NCBI GenBank assembly: GCA_019359075.1
Contig: JAHHIB010000006.1
Span: 62,001 to 126,000, forward strand
Direction: 5' to 3'
Length of the DNA: 64,000 nucleotides
From: Kalymmatonema hyalinum WJT4-NPBG1
Lineage (GTDB): Bacteria > Cyanobacteriota > Cyanobacteriia > Cyanobacteriales > Nostocaceae
In this document: piece by piece, positions 62,134-64,000 of the stretch
How positions within the stretch are numbered: the first letter of the stretch is position 1
Layout of the letters: each line of letters starts with the position of its first letter
Translations under genes and position numbers: made by a program
The notes under the pieces: generated by a model
Seen by the model: only the letters and a program-made list of their open reading frames with translations
Told to the model about the DNA's origin: nothing
The model's database searches: none

Positions 62134-64000
62134 ATGAATCAACTGCATCTACTGAGGAATTTAGGACTAGCTGTGGTCATAGCAGTGATCGTCAATCAGC
62201 AAGCTTTGGCAGGAGCTAACACCACGAAAACAAGTCATACAGCAAAAACAGTCCCTATTACAAAGATTCCCCAACTAAAGGATATCCAGCGTCCTTACAC
62301 CAACGTTAAGGAGTGGCTGGCGCAGCAAGAGCAATCGAGTCAGATTATTCAAGTAACAGGGGTCAGGCTGAATCAAACACAAAATGGCTTGGAAATCATC
62401 TTAGAAACATCTGCTACATCTGACAAGCTGCAAACTTCACTCAAAAGTGAAGGTAATACCCTGACTGCTGTGATCACCAATGCTCAATTACAACTGGCTA
62501 GTGGTAGTTCTTTGCGTTCTGAAAAACCTATTGCGGGAATTACGCTCTTACAAGTCACAAATCAGAATCCTAATACTGTCCAAGTGACAGTGACAGGTGA
62601 AGAGGGATTACCAAAAGTCGAGGTGTTTGACAGCAATGAAGGTCTCATTTTCGCGGTGACACCAGCTGTATCCTCAGCTGTGAAGCCTACCCCTAGCCCT
62701 TCCCCGCCTACGGCACCGCTGCCCACAGGCGAGGAGGGATCACCATTACCTAGTAGTGAAACACAGCCTGCAAAACCACCGGCTTCTGGTGAAGAACCCA
62801 TTGAGCTAGTAGTGACGGGTGAGCAAGAGGAGGGATATCGGGTTCAAGAGTCAACGACCGGAACCAAGCTAGCTGTCCCGCAACGCGACTTGCCGCTGTC
62901 AGTACAGGTAGTACCCCAAGCCGTGATTCGCGATCGCGGGCTGACACGTCTGGAAGAGTTCACTGAAAATATCAGCGGTGTGACTCGGTTCCCTGGCTTT
63001 CCGTTTGCGTCCGGATACCGGGTGCGAGGCTTCGGGGAAAGTTACCAGCAACTCCGCAATGGTTTTCCAGACTCAGCTTTTATCAATCCACACGGGTTTG
63101 CGAATGTCGAACGGGTGGAAGTCCTCAAAGGTCCAGCTTCGGCACTCTATGGGGGAAATTTCGCCTTTGGTGGTGTTGTAAACACAATCACAAAAAAGCC
63201 CCTAGATCAACCGTTTTACCAAGCGAATTTCACGGTTGGGAATTATGATTTTTTTCGTCCAACATTTGATATAGGAGGTCCTCTCACCGCAAATGGTTCT
63301 CTCACCTACCGTTTGAATGCTTCCTACGAATCCGCAAACAGCTTTCGCGATTTTGTCTTTAACGAGGACTATTTCATTGCGCCAGCTTTTACCTGGCGCA
63401 TGAGTCCGCGAACAACGTTAACAGTAGAGTACGAATATTTCAAAATTTCTAATAACATTTTTGGTGCTAACTTTCCACCAGAGCGAGAGTTTTTGCAAGT
63501 GCCTATCAGCAGGTATCTTAGCGAACCAGACTTAGGACCCACTACGGGAACAACACACTGGGGATATTATGACTTTGAACATCGCTTTAGTGATAATTGG
63601 AGATTTCGGCAGGGGTTTAGCGTACTCGTTGCCGATCTCAATATTGGATCTGAACGATTGGCTAGCACTGCGCTAGAACCGAATGGGCGAACGCTCAACC
63701 GTGAATCCGTTAAGGGACCGCAGAACAATCAACTCTACACGCTGCAAAACGAAGTCATTGGCAAGTTCAATACAGGCTCCGTGCGACACAATCTTCTGTT
63801 TGGTGTGGAATTAAGTCGATTTGTCTATCCCTATACTCGCAGAAGCGCGCCTCTGGGTTCCATTGATATCTTTAATCCTGTTTACGGTGCCCGACCGGGA
63901 GCTTACACTGTGCAGGACTCTGCGGAATTTGGCAACGATAGTCTCGGAATTTACATACAAGACTTGGTTGAGCTTGCCTCAAATCTCAAGGTGCTAGGTG
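62134..64000 (+). CDS. TonB-dependent siderophore receptor with AMIN domain (3' end beyond window)
   Basis: This encodes at least 622 residues, cut by the window edge. GTGAGGGA lies 3 bases before the ATG. A signal peptide (LRNLGLAVVIAVIVNQQALA, ends near 26) is followed by an AMIN domain (about 70-190, IIQVTGVRLNQTQNGLEIIL ... EVFDSNEGLIFAVTP), a Pro-rich linker (SPSPPTAPLP), a TonB-box-like stretch (EPIELVVTGEQ near 227), the plug domain (LPLSVQVVPQAVIRDRGLTR, FANVERVEVLKGPASALYGG) and the start of the beta-barrel. AMIN plus FhuA-type receptor is a cyanobacterial arrangement for ferric siderophore uptake. It is divergent from the NRPS operon and shares the Fur-box region, so its ligand is probably the cluster's product. 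Confidence 0.95.
   Translation, partial: MNQLHLLRNLGLAVVIAVIVNQQALAGANTTKTSHTAKTVPITKIPQLKDIQRPYTNVKEWLAQQEQSSQIIQVTGVRLNQTQNGLEIILETSATSDKLQTSLKSEGNTLTAVITNAQLQLASGSSLRSEKPIAGITLLQVTNQNPNTVQVTVTGEEGLPKVEVFDSNEGLIFAVTPAVSSAVKPTPSPSPPTAPLPTGEEGSPLPSSETQPAKPPASGEEPIELVVTGEQEEGYRVQESTTGTKLAVPQRDLPLSVQVVPQAVIRDRGLTRLEEFTENISGVTRFPGFPFASGYRVRGFGESYQQLRNGFPDSAFINPHGFANVERVEVLKGPASALYGGNFAFGGVVNTITKKPLDQPFYQANFTVGNYDFFRPTFDIGGPLTANGSLTYRLNASYESANSFRDFVFNEDYFIAPAFTWRMSPRTTLTVEYEYFKISNNIFGANFPPEREFLQVPISRYLSEPDLGPTTGTTHWGYYDFEHRFSDNWRFRQGFSVLVADLNIGSERLASTALEPNGRTLNRESVKGPQNNQLYTLQNEVIGKFNTGSVRHNLLFGVELSRFVYPYTRRSAPLGSIDIFNPVYGARPGAYTVQDSAEFGNDSLGIYIQDLVELASNLKVLG

Overview
The window looks like a filamentous, heterocyst-forming type cyanobacterium (Nostocales). 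The evidence is many GCGATCGC (HIP1) octamers, tandem heptanucleotide repeats, short GC-rich palindromic repeats between and inside genes, a TonB receptor with an AMIN domain, a DUF3122 protein, a PEP-CTERM protein and a cyanobacterial-type group 2 sigma factor. No rRNA, convincing tRNA or CRISPR array was seen.

Region 1 (about 0.2-17 kb) is accessory DNA of plasmid or integrative-element character. It holds a RecD2-like helicase, an AAC(6')-like GNAT acetyltransferase, a decayed IS4-family element with 30-bp perfect terminal repeats, a frameshifted four-helix-bundle (S23) gene, a tyrosine recombinase, a DUF2281/PIN toxin-antitoxin pair, an HNH nuclease, a Gp157-like protein, a peroxiredoxin-like protein, a probable PD-(D/E)XK nuclease and a Ycf46-like AAA+ ATPase, mixed with remnants and repeats.

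Region 2 (18.5-34.7 kb) is one same-strand block coding for a type IV secretion/conjugation apparatus: VirB2-like, VirB3-like, VirB4, VirB5-like, VirB6, VirB8-like, VirB10, VirB9-like, an unknown 529-aa protein with repeats, the VirD4 coupling ATPase and an unknown 837-aa protein. No VirB11 ATPase or relaxase was recognised here. A nested inverted repeat lies directly before the VirD4 gene.

Region 3 (35-43.4 kb) is mixed: a beta-propeller protein, secreted proteins, a DUF6398/pRiA4b ORF-3 protein preceded by a frame broken by one TGA, a PEP-CTERM protein, a MOSC protein fused to an alkyltransferase-like domain without the catalytic cysteine, a sigma factor, a DUF3122 protein and an IS630-type transposase remnant.

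Region 4 (43.5-64 kb) is a hybrid NRPS/PKS cluster read leftwards: NRPS (T-A-T-Cy-A(Cys) with inserted methyltransferase-T), PKS (KS-AT-KR-ACP), NRPS (Cy-A(Cys)-T-E), then an MFS exporter. Divergently, a TonB-dependent receptor runs off the right edge. The shared 1.1-kb intergenic region carries a near-perfect Fur box. Together this predicts an iron-regulated siderophore with two thiazoline-type rings joined by a reduced ketide unit, exported by the MFS protein and taken back up by the receptor. No thioesterase and no starter-acid genes are visible in the window.
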